Of a stretch of DNA of 64,000 bases, positions 34,921 through 48,241 are shown piece after piece. The stretch's first letter is position 1; each line of letters starts with the position of its first letter. Below the pieces are notes generated by a model. The model did not search any database and had not been told where the DNA came from. It saw only the letters and a list, made by a program, of their open reading frames with translations. Position numbers and translations under genes: made by a program. The stretch comes from Prinsepia uniflora (lineage: Eukaryota > Streptophyta > Magnoliopsida > Rosales > Rosaceae), in contig CM064867.1 in the NCBI GenBank assembly GCA_032719365.1, positions 41,007,651 through 41,071,650 on the forward strand. The letters are read 5' to 3'.

Positions 34921-37238
34921 AAAAAAATAAAAACAAAACGAAAAAAAAAAATTCTTATCATAACTTGGTGTTAGTGTAAATATAAATGTTTGAATAAATC
35001 GTGTACATATTTTAGTTTGTTAATGTGAAATTGTTTTGTATATATCATTACTTGTGAATTAAACCATACTTGAAAATTGTGATAAAAACATACTTGTAAA
35101 TAATTCGTGCATTCATGCATTAGTCTCGGCTTTATGTAGATCACTTGTGCTTCGAAGTTTAGATTTTGATATTTAATCGGCGAAGACTCTTTTGTTAACT
35201 TTCACCTACGGTGATTGTTAACAATTGAGTTATCTTAATTCCTCTGGAATAAGAAATTTTCGAGGGTCATGTCTAGGACAAGAGACGATACTCATAATGG
35301 GTTTTGGGTCTAAGAAAGGGACATCAATGGAGTTTAAGCCTCGGGATGTCTTGAAATTAGCCCTGCCTCTAGTGTTTAGTCTTTCTAACCTGGTCACCTT
35401 TGAACTTGCCCAAACAGTTGAATTAATCCAAGATATTTACTTGGTCCGCACGGACGTAGAAGTCTCCATCTAAACTTTGAAGCTATGTGAACCATATATA
35501 TCTTTGACTTCCCCCAACATGTAAATATGGTTATATCTTAACTTACATTATTTGGCTTGACAAATTTAATTTGCATCTTTAGTTTAATTAACTTGCATCC
35601 TTAATCTAATTTGCATCTCTAACTACATTCTTGACAAACGTGCATCTTTGACTAATTAACTTGCATCTCTGTCTAGGCTGGATGGACGTTAAACTTCAAC
35701 CGCTTGTTGGGAGGAAACTCAATGTATTCCCAGGATGCGAAGGAGTCATCAACGCAGATTTGCTATCTTCCACCCTTCACTCTCTTTATTTTGTTTACTT
35801 AATGTTTTTCTTGTTTTATTTTCGTAAATCATTTTCCTTGCTTCAATTCTATATTCAATTACTTCTTATTTTCCAGCATTGAGGACAATGTAGAATTTAA
35901 GTGTGGGAGAGTGGTTTACAATTTTAATTATGCAATAAAATTGTTAAAAAAAAATTGGGAAAAAATAATTATTATTATTTTACAAAAAAAAATTATTGTT
36001 TTCTTAGTCTTTTTGTTTTAACTTAGTATTTTTACGAGTATTAAGTTGCCCTTTAACTTGTGAATGATATAAATGAACGGAAATGAATATGTTATGGCTA
36101 TAAAGTTGATCACTACAACTTGAATTTGTTTGTTAATACTTTGTGATTAAGTGTTATAACTTGTAGATAATGCATCTAATTGGTCAATAAACGAGCATGT
36201 TAAGATAAGTATGAATCATTTGAACCTTATGTGAGCTTTAGAACCTTATATACATCTTTGATGAGTGATTCATAAGTTATTTGTTTAAATTGATATATAT
36301 ATATATATGCGTCATAACTGCTTGCAATAGATCTTAATGAACTCTAGAGTACTAGAACTTATTCTATGTGATTTTCAATACTTTTAAGTCAGTAAACTCT
36401 CTGATTTTGGATATGATTAAGACATTAGGGTTAACACCACAAATTCAAACATCCATGTTCCCTATTTTGTGCGCACAAGTTGCGACCCCCTTAGTTTTAA
36501 CCCCTTTGAGCCTACATTAAGCCTTTCTTTCATCACCATGATTATCTAGACACTTGAGCTTAAGATGGACATCTTTCACTCTTGTTCCATGAACTCGGTT
36601 AAAGACATAAAGATTGTGTGAAGAGAAAATGATGATGTTGAAAAGACTTTTATGTGTATTATGTGAATTTACTTACTCAAATATTGTTGTATTATTGACA
36701 CATGTTATTACCTTGATATATGAAAAAAAAATGGAAAAAAGAAAAGAAAAAAATGTATTGAGTTTCTATCAAGGTAATAAGGTTTGATTATATAATGTTC
36801 GAGTTAAGTCCTTTACATTCGTAAATCTGACACAAAGAATGAATTCGAGGCCCAACATGATGAAATTTGGCCTATGTTCGATGGGATGAATTCATGATAT
36901 TAGTGCACTAAGGTCGGGAAGTTATGTTATGTTTTAGGAATCTTTTGAGTCTTGGAACGAATTTGAGCACCACTTGTCCTATATATTCCTTGCCCCTAAA
37001 CTTAACCCCATTACAACCTTCGTAAAGACCTTATGATCCTCAAGATGGTAAATTTTTATTAGAGTCAATCACTTGAGTAAGCTTATGGTTTTGGTTCATT
37101 TGTGCAAGTATGTTTTGTTTTTATATTGAGGTGTTTGTTTGAGATTTTGCAAAAGTACTTTATTTCTATTCTGTGAACATCTTTTCTCACATACTTTGAG
37201 TGCAAACACAAACCCTTACAAAATTGAGTGAATTTAGG
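34921..37238 (+). other. Non-coding 3' interior of element D
   Basis: About 2.3 kb without convincing coding sequence. Landmarks: ACTTGCATCT-like repeats at 35560-35680; GGACGTTAAACTT...CTTGTTGGGAGG at about 35684-35715; GAGGACAATGTAG then TTTAAGTGTGGGAGAG at about 35881-35912; A-rich tracts at 35945-35990 and 36722-36756. Phrases like the second and third recur in the 3' region of Athila/Ogre-type elements as I recall them. The frame 35225-35473 (82 aa) resembles nothing I know. No clear polypurine tract abuts the 3' LTR. Confidence 0.55.
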
Positions 37239-37991
37239 TCCTCAAATAAGCATTATTTTATATTATTTTATACCCTTTATACTTGACTTTTAATATTAAA
37301 ATAATAAATAATAAGATAAAATAATTTATTTTTGTGATATTTTTGTTTAAATAAATAAAGCTTGTAATTTCGAGCGTTTTGGCGAAAGAATCGTCTCGAT
37401 CGGAATTATAACGAATCAATTATGCACTAAATTCTGTGAAAATATTAATTAATTTGCAATTTAAATTAATTCAGTAATTTAAAAGCCCAAAACATTTTAT
37501 TTGCAGCCCAATTTAATTGTTGCAAGCCCGCAGCTCAGCAGAAATCCTGCGGTCCAAGTCTCCAGCCAGCCTAACCAAGCCCGCGGCCCAAGACTTCGGC
37601 CCAAATCCATGACCAGTCCAAGAATTAGCCCCTTAGTCTATCGGAAGGTGCCTGCCGAAGCCACCGTCTCACGATCGGCGCGCGTGTGTCAAACAAAGTC
37701 CCTCCAATCAGCACGCTTGCGCTGCTCTCACCTGCACCTGTCAACAGCAGCTCACCAACTCTCCAACCACTTGTCAGCCCACTGCCACCCAATTCAGAGT
37801 CTGGAATTCAGCACCAAGCCATCAACTCCTCAACTGCTCCTTTGCAACAATTTTCTAGCATGACTTTTTCATATTTTCTACATTTTTCTGCCATTTTCCA
37901 GCACCAAACAAGCCCAAAATCATCATTTTCCATCATTGATCATCATTCCATTTATTTTATTTTATTTTGTATTTTTATTTTGAATATTTTA

Positions 37992-38017
37992 GGCCTCCCT
38001 CTATAAATAGGGAGGCC
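37992..38017 (+). promoter_or_regulatory. TATA box inside an inverted repeat, D 3' LTR
   Basis: Same layout as 29515-29540: GGCCTCCC, TATAAATAG, GGGAGGCC. Confidence 0.65.
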
Positions 38018-38661
38018 AATTCACTTGTAGAGAGGTCCCCATTTTCTCCCATTTTATTTCTCTTTTTGTAGTTTATCTCTAGTTCTTCTATCCTTTTAGT
38101 TCATCTTCTTTCTTTAATTTTGGTGACCATTTTAACTTCGTGTAGTGTAACGACCCGTCCCAAATTCCTAGATTAGATTAGTGACTAATCACGATTAGTG
38201 AGGCTAATCCGTGATTAGTAGAGCGAAATCGGACGAACGATGCGAAGTGACCGTTTTGCCCCTAGTGGTGGCAAAACGTTGACTTTTTAATCGGGCGGTC
38301 AAATGGACTTTGACCGATGACCATGACGTAGTTCGTGACATCACGAGTTCATAGACAGGTGGCACGTTCAATTCCGACGTTCGAGGAAGAAGTTATGACG
38401 TTCGGAAGTTTAGGGGCATTTTGGTAATTTTGGTTAAATGGGGTCAAAAGTTGACTTTTTGACTGGGAGGTCCGATGGCCGAGGGCCGAAGACCGTTACG
38501 TAGATAAGGACGATACGAATCCGTAGACAGGCGGCATGTCGAATTCGGACGTTCGACGGCGAAGTTACGGTTCACAGAAGTTCTCAGTTACTATTCACGA
38601 CGACACGTTTTACGAGGACAGTTTGTCTTTAGTGTGGACCCAGATATTTTGGTAGGCTAAG

Positions 38662-38687
38662 GGATGAGTGAAAAGTGTCACCCACCC
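38662..38687. repeat. LTR hairpin in G (degraded)
   Basis: GGATGAGTGAAA and GTGTCACCCACC arms; the stem is kept with a few mismatches. Same relative place as in A, F, K and 1-2677. Confidence 0.55.
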
Positions 38688-39882
38688 ATTGCCCACCTTC
38701 CCACATACATGCATCGATCATTCCTTCCATTTCAAACCATTACCCGATCTCACACCATTTCTTCTCCTCTGAACAACCCAACCCATTCTCTTCACTTGGT
38801 TTCACTTGAGGCTGGCACAGGAGATGACTGAGGACTGGTGGAGGTTGCTGGATGGCCGGAACCACCGTCCACGGCGGCGGGGAGGAGACAAACCCGAGCG
38901 GGTAAGTCTTCCATTCAAAATTTCATTTCGGGTTTTAGGTACTAGGGATGATATCTGGGGATTAGATGGTAATTGTTAGGTCCCTAGGAGTGTGTGGGGG
39001 AGCCTTGGACGGCGGTGAAGGGCTGAGCTGCCGTGGGGGTTAATCGGAAAAAAATGGGGACCGTGAGGGGTTTTAGAACGGATCGATTTAGGGGCTTAAA
39101 CTTAGTTTTCTTTGCATGATTAGACTCCTAGGATTAAAAGAGGAATTTAGGAATTGGAATGGAGGAAATAGGACCGAAAATGAGGGAGAAGGAGGCCTGG
39201 ACCGGTTACGCCGGTCCAGTTGCAGAGGTCGGACCGGACCGGCCGGCCCAGACCGGTTCCATCGCTGGGAACGACGCACTGTTCACCGACGCGTGAGCCC
39301 ACACGCAGGGGCCTTTGGGCGGCGCGTGGCAGTGCGTGGTGGGGTTTCTGGGGATGTGTCCAACATACGAAATCATCTATTTGATGTAACGAACATTTTG
39401 GGACTGGTTTCGAGTCGATCGGACACCGTCTCGATATGTTTCGGGGCATCGGAAGGTTTAGGAGTCGCGGTGATGGTGATCGGCTCGGGGAGCCGTATGG
39501 CACGCAAATCGAGGCGGCAGCTCGAACGGTCTGTGAGTGGACCTTGTTTTCTAAATTGGTGCATGCATAAATGTTTATTGTATGTTTTATTACTTGTTTG
39601 ATGATGCCATGGGTGCATTTGTGTGTGGTTACGTATAAGCACGTATTTCGAGGTTTAAGCCTTATACGGTGCTTATACGGGTCTGTATTTCTTTATTCGT
39701 TTTAATGAAATGGCTTTGGATTTATAAAAGGATAAACTCGGGTATGAGACCCATTTGGTTTTGTCTCGGGCATATGACCTCAGATTCCGGGCACGGTGCC
39801 CAGCTGATGTCCTATGTTTGGGCACGAGACCCAATCACTTTACGGTTTTGATTTCAGGTCAGGGAACCTTAAATGGATTCCC

Positions 39883-40066
39883 AGGTTCATGACGGTTTAT
39901 GGGAACCGGCATGAACCCTTGTTGGTTATTACGGTACATGACGGTTTATGGGAACCGGCATGTTACCTCGGTTATGTTATTACGGTACATGACGGTTTAT
40001 GGGAACCGGCATGTTACCTGATTATGGATATTATGGATTCATGACGGTTCAGGGGAACCGGTCATA
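39883..40066. repeat. Minisatellite in LTR G
   Basis: Four copies of a unit containing CATGACGGTTTATGGGAACC, period about 60 bases, between the cassette arms. Confidence 0.8.
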
Positions 40067-40704
40067 AATGTTTATGTTATGTATATATATGTTCGTCTAC
40101 CTTCCTTTACATGTTCTACTATCTCCTCCGGGGAGGGTCGTTGGCCTGGGTGGACCCCGGAGTAGTCACGGAGCACCGACTGAGTGGAGTCACCCCCCAG
40201 TTGGGTTCCTTACTCTCAGGAAGGCTATGGTTACTATTACCTCGGGTAGGGTCAGTGGTCTGCGGACATTGACCTTGACTTTGAGATGACTCGGATTGAG
40301 ACCCGGGTAGCGCGCGCGTGGCTTTGGATACCGTGACAGGATTGGTTGTGTGACTTATATATATGTATGTGATGGATATATGATATAGGATATGTGGCCC
40401 GTATGGTCGTTTTTATTGTGGTCCTTTCGACCTTAGTTTATATCTGCTTTGGGCTTAGTCCCACATATGGTTTGTTTTGGATAAATGGTTTTCGAATGCA
40501 TGCATGCTTTTTAGTGGAGGGTACAAATGTCTTATGAAATGTTTTATAAACTTTTGTTTTGTCCACTCACAGTTTTTAATGTTTTGACTGCCCTTCAGGT
40601 TGACATCGGATGTGGACTGTAGCAGAGATCGAGATATCACATGCCTCCTCCGGATCCTGGCGTACTCTGATAGCCCGGGAGGGCAAAGGACGAAAATATC
40701 CCTT

Positions 40705-40725
40705 GTCTGACACTTCGTGTCAGAC
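40705..40725. repeat. Perfect terminal stem-loop in LTR G
   Basis: GTCTGACAC, loop TTC, GTGTCAGAC, 53 bases from the LTR end. Confidence 0.85.
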
Positions 40726-41145
40726 GGGAGCAGGGTCATCCCGCACTAATCCCGGGGGATTGGGATGGGTCCTGTCATGTAGTTTCTTTTATTTAATTAG
40801 ATTTCTCTTAAATTCTTGTTCTTAATTTATGTTATTTTCATATTATTTCTTAATTACATTTCTTTTACTTTGTCTTGTGATTTTTCTTTAAGATCTCTTA
40901 AATACATTTTTATGCTTTCCTTAAGAAATACCTAGGCCAAGTATTTCTGAAATAATTCTAGAATTTAAGTCCGCATTCTTATATTTATCCTCCATCTTCA
41001 TAAGGTTCTAGCCGATTTTCGGTGTTCCTTATGAATAGCATTCGATTGTTTCCATCCACTTTCGTAATCACGAGCTGTTCTTGGGTTCCGAAAGTGCAAC
41101 TTTATTTCCCTTACTTAAATTTTTGTTATTGTTTCGGTTTACTTA

Positions 41146-41683
41146 TGTTGATACCATATCGATCGACCACCCTAGCACAGGGCCCGCCAGGACAGGAAGG
41201 CCGCCGACCGATCGCCTGATCGGCACCCTCACGGCCTACGGTCCACCGATCGGCACCATACTGCAGACTCGCCACTCGGCATCTGATAATGAACAGACGA
41301 CAGCTGGCTGCGACAGTCACCTAACCAACTCTGCCATACCAACTCCCTGACGGAGGCAGGTTGGGACTCCAGCTGGCGCCTCCTCCGGATATCCAGGGCT
41401 TGTCAGACGGCTCTCAGCCACAAAGCACCACCTGCTCCCGTAACAGTAGCCCACCTACCGCAGTTATGGCTACTATAAATACCCCGAAACCCTTCACAAA
41501 GGTAAGACACTCAGAACTGATCCAGAGCACTGTATTTACTTGCCCCTCGACATTTAGATACTAACTTAGGCATCGGAGCCCCTTTGGCCGGCACCACACC
41601 GGTGTCTAGTTTTGCAGGATCCCTGCCGAACCACAACGCCCCCAGCGGGCCCGAGACACCACGCGGCCGGTCCTAGAACCCCC
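41146..41683 (+). repeat. Element H 5' LTR, 3' end missing
   Basis: Aligns with 51534-52071 up to CCTAGAACCCCC and then diverges at once. TATAAATA at 41474-41481 is the likely promoter. The gag ATG is only about 41 bases further on, so the LTR end, primer site and leader appear to have been lost. Confidence 0.85.
41474..41481 (+). promoter_or_regulatory. Element H TATA box
   Basis: TATAAATA in the 5' LTR; the 3' LTR has the same at 51862-51869. Confidence 0.65.
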
Positions 41684-41724
41684 GCTAACTCACATACCCC
41701 TGCTCGACCCTCCGCTGACGAACA

Positions 41725-43899
41725 ATGTCTGCCGAACGGGATGACGGTGAGCGCAACAACACCCCCAAGGGAGATCACGGCCGAACCCGAGCCAGCCTAC
41801 CTTCCGATGACGTGCTCGAGATGCTGAGGATCCTCCGGTCGGAGGTTGCCGAACTCAAGAAGAGCAAAGCTGCCATCGAGAGCAGGAACCACGTGTGGGG
41901 GGAACAGCATGGAAGCACCATGGCCATCTTCCAGTCCACACGCGAGGAACTGGAGGAGCAGCGGGAGGCAACCAAACGGGCCTTAGCCGCTGCATCTCGT
42001 CGGCCGGAGTTCGATGCCGGCCGAGTCGAGATCGGTGACACCTGCCGACCGAAAGCGTCCGGCCGCCTGCTCTTCCACCAGACCGACCTGCCTGGCCCCT
42101 CGGGAACACAGATCTACCGTGACGCCCGCCAGCTGGTCGACAGGAGAAAGACGCAGACCCCGTCCAACCGTCTGACTTACCCTACCCACGACCCCCGCAT
42201 CCAGGCTCAACCACCTCTGCCCATACTATCCCAAGGCGCCCGGTCAAGGTCTGGATCGGCACGCCGACCTGCACAGCCTCCGCGGCACTCCGTCCACCCT
42301 CCAGGCAGTCCCTCCTCACCGGTCGGCAGGCACCAGCTGGAAGACAACGCCAGCTCAACCACAGCCTCGTCCGGGCGGCGACCGGTGCAACCCGGGAAGC
42401 CCAGAGGCGGCAGCGCGAATCATCCAATCCGCGACCGCCCAACTGGGGCGGATCGACCCGACCAATCAAACGAGGTGGTCCTGGAACTCCTCCAGCGCGT
42501 GCGGGAATTGGAGGCCGCCAGACCCAAGGCTGGGACACTACCCCGACCTCGGACCAACATTGGTCCCTTCACGGACCGCATCATGCGGTACCGCCATGAA
42601 ACGGAGATGAAACCCTTGAAGATTGCCCTGTATGACGGACAAGGCGACCCAGACACCCATATCAACAATTACAACTCAGCGCTCTCCTTCAGGAATCTCT
42701 CTGACAAAGCGCAGTGCTTGATTTTCAGCTCCACCCTCACTGGGGCCTCGCTCAATTGGTTCTATCACCTGGAACCACGGTCTATCGACTCGTTCGATTG
42801 CCTACACACAGTCTTCCTAAACCAGTTCATGATCCAGACGGATCGACTGCTCACAACCGAGGACCTGGGAACCCTCCGACAGGGAGATCACGAGCCCCTA
42901 CGCCAATACGCCGCTCATTTCAGCTTGGAGTACTCCAAATGCCACGAGACGGACGACAAGGCCGCCTACCGAGCTTTCCGCAACGGGCTGCGGGAGTCCA
43001 CCTTCAAGTATCATTCCTTCACTCAAGGTTGGGGCGATTACAATGAGCTCATGCGGCAAGCGGCAATACACGCCAAGGCGGAGCACTTCAACTCTCCCCA
43101 GGTCGCATCCCGACCTGACGTGAATGGCGCGCGCCCTCCGCCTCCCAGCAACCGGCAGGCACGGTCACCCCCGCCGACCAATAACGCGCATACGGATCAC
43201 CGATCTGACTCACACTCTGGTAAGCGGAAGGGGACGTACAACAATGATCATCGCGGGAGGGACAAGTACCACAACAAGGGGCAGGGATCAGCCCACCACC
43301 AAGCAGGCAAACCCCATACGGGGCCCACCTCAAAGTACGAAACCTATTTAATCCTGAACACCTCCCTCGAGAATGTCTTGATGAGCATCGAGGACACAAT
43401 CCCAAAGCCACGGGCACGACTGCCCGGCCCCCGCCCGGGCATCCAATCTAACATGTACTGCCAGTACCACAAGTTCAATGGCCATACCATCGACGAGTGC
43501 GTGGCCTTCCGCGACATCGTGGAAGCACTCGTAAGGGAGGGGAAGATCAACCAATTCCTCCAACACGCACGCCCCGGACAGGGACTGCCACAGATAAACA
43601 CGATCAGCGGGGGCCCTACCATCTCTTCCTCCTGCACCTCCAATCGGGCTAAGAAGAACTTCCTGCACGCCACGACATCCAACCACCAAATATTCAACAT
43701 CACGGATGGACGCGCTGCCAAGGTCGCACGGACGGGATGGATGCCCATCACTTTCTCCGAGGAAGAAGAGCGGGGAGTTATCTTTCCCCACGATAACCCG
43801 CTAATCATCCGCGCTCAGATAGCCAATTTCGATGTTGGGCGGATCCTGGTGGACACTGGTAGCTCTGTGAACGTCCTCTTCATGGACACTTTCAACTAG
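41725..43899 (+). pseudogene. Element H gag-protease
   Basis: Open frame of 724 codons from ATG 41725 to TAG 43897. It has a disordered charged N-terminus, the gag core at about residues 300-420 (ALYDGQGDPDTHINNYN, LTGASLNWFYHLEPRSI), a Tat-style zinc finger near 578 (CQYHKFNGHTIDEC) and the aspartic protease motif DTGSSVNVLF near 709. The TAG falls just after the protease site (FN*LGI), where relatives have an ordinary residue. The frame continues beyond it to about 44015, where one base is lost or gained. The protease is therefore cut short. Confidence 0.88.
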
Positions 43900-45850
43900 T
43901 TGGGCATCAACTCCACAAGCCTCACCCATGCTGGTTCTCCGCTACTCAGCTTCCCAGGCGATTCTGTCATGCCCCTTGGCACCATCTCCCTGCCTATCTC
44001 CCTGGGGAGCGCGCCAAGATCGCAACAGCCATCACCACCTTCCTGGTGGTCGATTGCCCCACTGCTTATAACGTCATTTTGGGGAGGGGACTCCTCAACC
44101 AGCTCAGCGCCGTCATCTCTACTCGGGCCCTTCTCATGAAGTTTCCGACCATCATGGGCACTGGCCAAGTTCGCGGTAATCAACAATCCGCCCGCTCATG
44201 CTATCAGACCGCCTTGACAAAGCTCAACCCATGCGACAAGCGAGAAACCATGGCCGTCACCGAGGCTGCTTACGAGGCCGACCTCGTCGACTCCGAGCTC
44301 CTTGAGCAAATACGAGCGGGTCCCCCCGAGGACCCGCGGGACCTCTCCGCCGTCTCGCAGCCGCAACCCGTGGAGGATACGGAGCTGATCACCCTTTGCC
44401 CGCGTAACCCCGAGCAGCAAGTGAAAATTGGGAGCACACTCGCCCCCGAAATCAGGACACAACTCATCCAATTCCTCCGGGACAACAACGAGGTCTTTGC
44501 CTGGTCCTACGCCGACATGCCTGGCATATCCACGGATGTCATCTGCCACATGCTTAACATCAGCCCCTCCTTCAAACCGGTCACCCAGAAGCAACGGACT
44601 TATGACGCAGAGCGACAGCTAGCCATGCAAGAAGAGATCATTCGGCTCAGCACCATCCACTTCGTACGCAAGGCCATTTACGCCACGTGGGTCGCAAACG
44701 TCGTACTCGTCAAGAAACCCTCCGGATCCTAGCGGATGTGCGTCGACTTCACGGATCTCAACAAAGCCTGCCCAAAGGATAGCTTCCCGCTTCCTAAGAT
44801 CGATCTCTTAGTCGACGCCATAGCTAGCCATGAACTCCTCAGCTTCATGGATGCGTACTCTGGCTACAACCAAATCAGGATGCACCCCCCGATGACCAGA
44901 TCCACACCAGTTTCCGCACTAATTTGGGAGTCTACTACAACAATGTTATGCCCTTCGGGCTCAAGAACGCCGGTGCCACCTACCAACGGCTTGTCAACTT
45001 CATGTTCGCGGATCAGATTGGCAAGACCATGGAGGTGTACGTAGATGATATACTTTTCAAGAGCCGGACGGCCGACAAGCATGTGCCTAACCTCCACAGG
45101 ATGTTCCAGGTCCTGAAGCAATACAAGATGCGGCTTAACCCCGCCAAATGCGTTTTCGGTGTCCGTTCTGGAAAATTCCTCGGTTACATGATCAGCCAAC
45201 GGGGAATCGAGGCTAACCCCGAGAAAATCAAGGCCATCCTGGACATGAAGCCCCTGCGCACACTCAAGGAAGTCCAAACCTTTACTGGCCGGATCGCCGC
45301 CCTCACCCGGTTCATCTCCCGGGCGACAGACAAGTGTTTACCATTCTTCAAGGTCATGAAGACCCAGGGCAGGCACATCAACTGGGATGCAACGTGCGAC
45401 GCTGCCTTTGAAGCTCTCAAAACTTACATGAGCACCGTGCCCCTACTTACCCGACCTACCAATGGGGAACGGCTCACCGTCTACCTTTCTGTCTCCACAT
45501 CTGCTGTCAGCTCCGTCCTCGTCACCAGTCGGGACGGCGCGGAGTTCCCAGTGTACTATGTCAGCAAGGCGTTCCAGGATGTGGAGACCCGGTACAATGA
45601 CCTGGAGAAGTTGGCATTTGCCCTCATTGTGACGGCCCGGCGCCTCCGCCCATACTTTCAGGCACACCCTATGTTAGTCCTCACTAACAAACCCCTTCGC
45701 CAGGTGCTCCAAAAGCCAGACACTTCGGGGCGGCTCATCAAGTGGGCAGTGGAGCTTAGTGAGTTAGATATCACATTCACCCCAAGACCAGCTGTCAAAG
45801 GACAGGTCATCGCCGACTTCCTTTCCGATTCACTTACAACACAACGCAAC
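43900..45850 (+). pseudogene. Element H protease end, reverse transcriptase and RNase H 1
   Basis: Frames 44046-44732, 44736-45044 and 44924-46207. The first gives the end of protease (YNVILGRGLLNQL) and the linker. RT begins with VKKPSG, a TAG at 44730-44732 in place of tryptophan, then MCVDFTDLNKACPKD. A two-base excess near 44886-44890 shifts the frame after GYNQIRMHPP. RT resumes with NNVMPFGLKNAGATYQR and the catalytic YVDDI at 45038-45052. The first RNase H lies at about 45470-45780 (RLTVYLSVSTSAVSSVLV) and appears degenerate, as is usual in Tat elements. The frame shifts again between 45810 and 45855. Confidence 0.87.
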
Positions 45851-45852
45851 AC

Positions 45853-47646
45853 ATGCCCGACACTCCGGATCCCAACATTGTTGCACCCGCCGCTCCTATC
45901 TGCAAATCTTCAACCTCGTCCACCTTGGACCCCGCCCAACCAATTTGGACTCTCTACGTGGACGGATCCTCCTTCCATACTGGCTCTGGCGTCGGCCTCG
46001 TACTCAGCACACCTACCCAGGAACGGCTGGAGTACGCATTGCGTTTTGGGTTCCAGGCTTCCAACAACGAAGCCGAGTACGAAGCCCTCCTTGCTGGCCT
46101 CCGGTTGGCCACCGACCTCCAAGCACAACAGCTGCAGGTTTACAGCGACTCCCAGCTCATCGTCCGACAGATCAACAGCCTCTATGATGCCAAAGACGCC
46201 TCCATGACCCGATACTTGGCAAAAGTGCGGTCCCTACTCCGCCACTTCCGCGGCTACGAGGTCATTCAAATACCACGGTCGAAAAACAGCCAAGCCGATG
46301 CCCTGGCCCGCCTGGCCTCCTCCATCGATGACAAGATGGGCCGCCGTGTTCCCGTTGAATTTTTGGCATCCCCGAGCACAAACGAACAACCAGTCCTGGT
46401 CGCAACACAGGAGGCATCTTGGATGGACCCCATCGTACGATACCTCACCATGGCCGAACTCCCGCCCTACCGCAACGAGGCCCGACACATCCAACGCCAG
46501 TCTGCACCATACACCATGGCACATGGACACTTATACCGGCGGGGATTCGACACCCCCCTCCTCAAGTGCCTCCCTACGGACTGGGGCATTGCGGTGCTCC
46601 GAGAAATTCACTAGGGAATCTGCGGTAACCACTCCGGACCCAGGTCCCTAGCACATAAAGCCTTTCGGCAAGGATACTATTGGCCCACAATGCACGCCGA
46701 CTCTATGGCCATCACTCAACGGTGCGTCCCATGCCAACGGTGCGCCCCCGTACCTCATTCTCCTGCTGAGCGCCTTACTCCCATGCTCAGTCCCTGGCCC
46801 TTCTCTCAATGGGGTCTGGACCTCATCGGCCCCATGCCACGAGGAAAGGGCGGCGTCGAACACGTTGTCGTTGCAGTGGACTATTTCACTAAGTGGGCCG
46901 AAGCAAAGCCCCTCAAAACAATCACGGCCACCCAAGTTGAGAGCTTTGTCTACCAGAACATCATCTGTCGCTTTGGTATCCCCCACACAATCGTCACGGA
47001 CAATGGCACTCAGTTTGATTCTGTCCGTTTCCGACACTTTTGCGACATCTATGGCATCCAGCTCTGCTTCGCCTCGGTGGCACATCCACAGGCTAACGGA
47101 CAGGTCGAAGCGGTAAACAAGCTCATCAAACACAATCTCAAGGCTCGGCTACACGACACCCCGAAAGGCCAATGGTCCGACCTCATATCCGATGTTCTCT
47201 GGTCCTACCGGACATCGACACAGGAGACACCCTTTTCCTTGACTTTCGAGACTGAAGCTGTCGTTCCCGTGGAAATTGGGGAGACCTCATATCGGGTACT
47301 CTCCTATGATCCACAAGAGAATGCGGAACTCCTCACACAAAATCTCAACTTCATCGAGGAAAACCGTGAACAAGCCAATCTCTGAAATATGGCACACAAA
47401 CAGCGAATTGTTCACTACTACAACTCTCGCGTGCACAGACGCAGTTTCCAGGTCGGTGACTGGGTCCTTCGCAAGGTTAGCCTGGCCACTAAGGAGCGTG
47501 CTGATGGGACCCTCGGGCCCACGTGGGAGGGCCCCTACCTGGTCACTCGAATTTTTCGTCCGGGCACTTATGAGCTCCAGACTACGGATGGACGTTCGCT
47601 TACACACCCGTGGCATGCGGATCATCTCAAGTTATTTTATAATTAA
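45853..47646 (+). pseudogene. Element H second RNase H and integrase
   Basis: The frame from 45853 encodes the second RNase H (WTLYVDGSSFHTGSGVGLVL, NNEAEYEALLAGLRLA, YSDSQLIVRQIN), a domain specific to the Tat lineage. A TAG at 46612-46614 then interrupts just before the integrase HHCC finger (H..H at 46630-46660, CVPCQRC near 46726). The core has GLDLIGPM, VTDNGTQFDS and HPQANGQVEAVNK, giving the D, D, E triad. A TGA at 47383-47385, in a context that suggests a former CGA, separates the C-terminal part (QVGDWVLRKV, WEGPYLVTRI), which ends at TAA 47644-47646. Confidence 0.88.
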
Positions 47647-48241
47647 AAACATACCACATGTACATTGCTTTACGCTTTGCTGTAATTCGACTTGGCTATC
47701 TCCAGTCGAACATGCCTTTCCGGCAAAATGTTCTTTCATTTATCTAAGTGTTAGTCTAGTCCTCGACTACAAAGTAGCCTATTCACTATTGCCGATCAGC
47801 ACTTCCGGTGACCCACACGGCACCTACTTTACCTACCAACACAAGTTTACTTGGTCCACACAGTCAGGTTCAATTAGCTTTCGCTATTACGATTTGATTC
47901 CGGTGGTTAGGTCCATTACGGTTTGATTTATGATCATGACTGTTCGGTCCTTATCTAATCTACAACCCCGTGGATCGGCATGCCTACACATATGCGCAAA
48001 TTTGCCAAGTACTCGCCTATCGGCAGTTCTCATTCAAAAAAAAAACAAAGAAGAAAAAAAGCAACAGGTTGATACATCTCAAATTTGCCAAGTACGATTT
48101 CATTAATTTTCAATTCCGAGCTACATGGTACACGGGACATTCCCCGGATTACAAAAACAACAACAAAAACGAGCATACAAACGACAACCTACACGACCCT
48201 CAGCCTTACACCACCACCACCTCCGTGTCTGCCGCCTCCGC
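47647..48241. other. Element H spacer between the convergent sense and antisense genes
   Basis: About 600 bases with no coding similarity; an A-rich tract is at 48037-48062. Both genes end into this stretch, so it should hold their termination signals. Confidence 0.5.

Larger units (their letters stand above)
38146..40777 (+). mobile_element. Solo LTR G (Tekay-type), inside the D 3' LTR
   Basis: 2632 bases, TGTAACGACCCGTCCC to GGGATGGGTCCTGTCA, with target duplication TGTAG at 38141-38145 and 40778-40782. It holds two shared boxes (38341-38370, 38519-38540), the hairpin 38662-38687, cassette arms GTGAGTGGAC 39533-39542 and GTCCACTCAC 40561-40570 with TGCATGCA at 39560-39567 and 40497-40504, and the perfect stem 40705-40725. 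Open frames (for example 39116-39601) are not supported by any family. Confidence 0.92.

Noticed and set aside
35225..35473. 82-aa frame in the D interior as a possible remnant gene
   Set aside because: No recognisable domain; codon use is unremarkable, and the block looks like the conserved non-coding part of LARD/Athila-type elements.
39116..39601. 161-aa open frame in LTR G
   Set aside because: GC-rich LTR sequence open by chance; an opposing frame is equally long, and the related LTRs E, F and 1-2677 do not preserve it.
27645..40777. E and G as the two LTRs of one element
   Set aside because: Each has its own complete target duplication (GTAAT for E, TGTAG for G), G lies inside D, and E continues to 57378.
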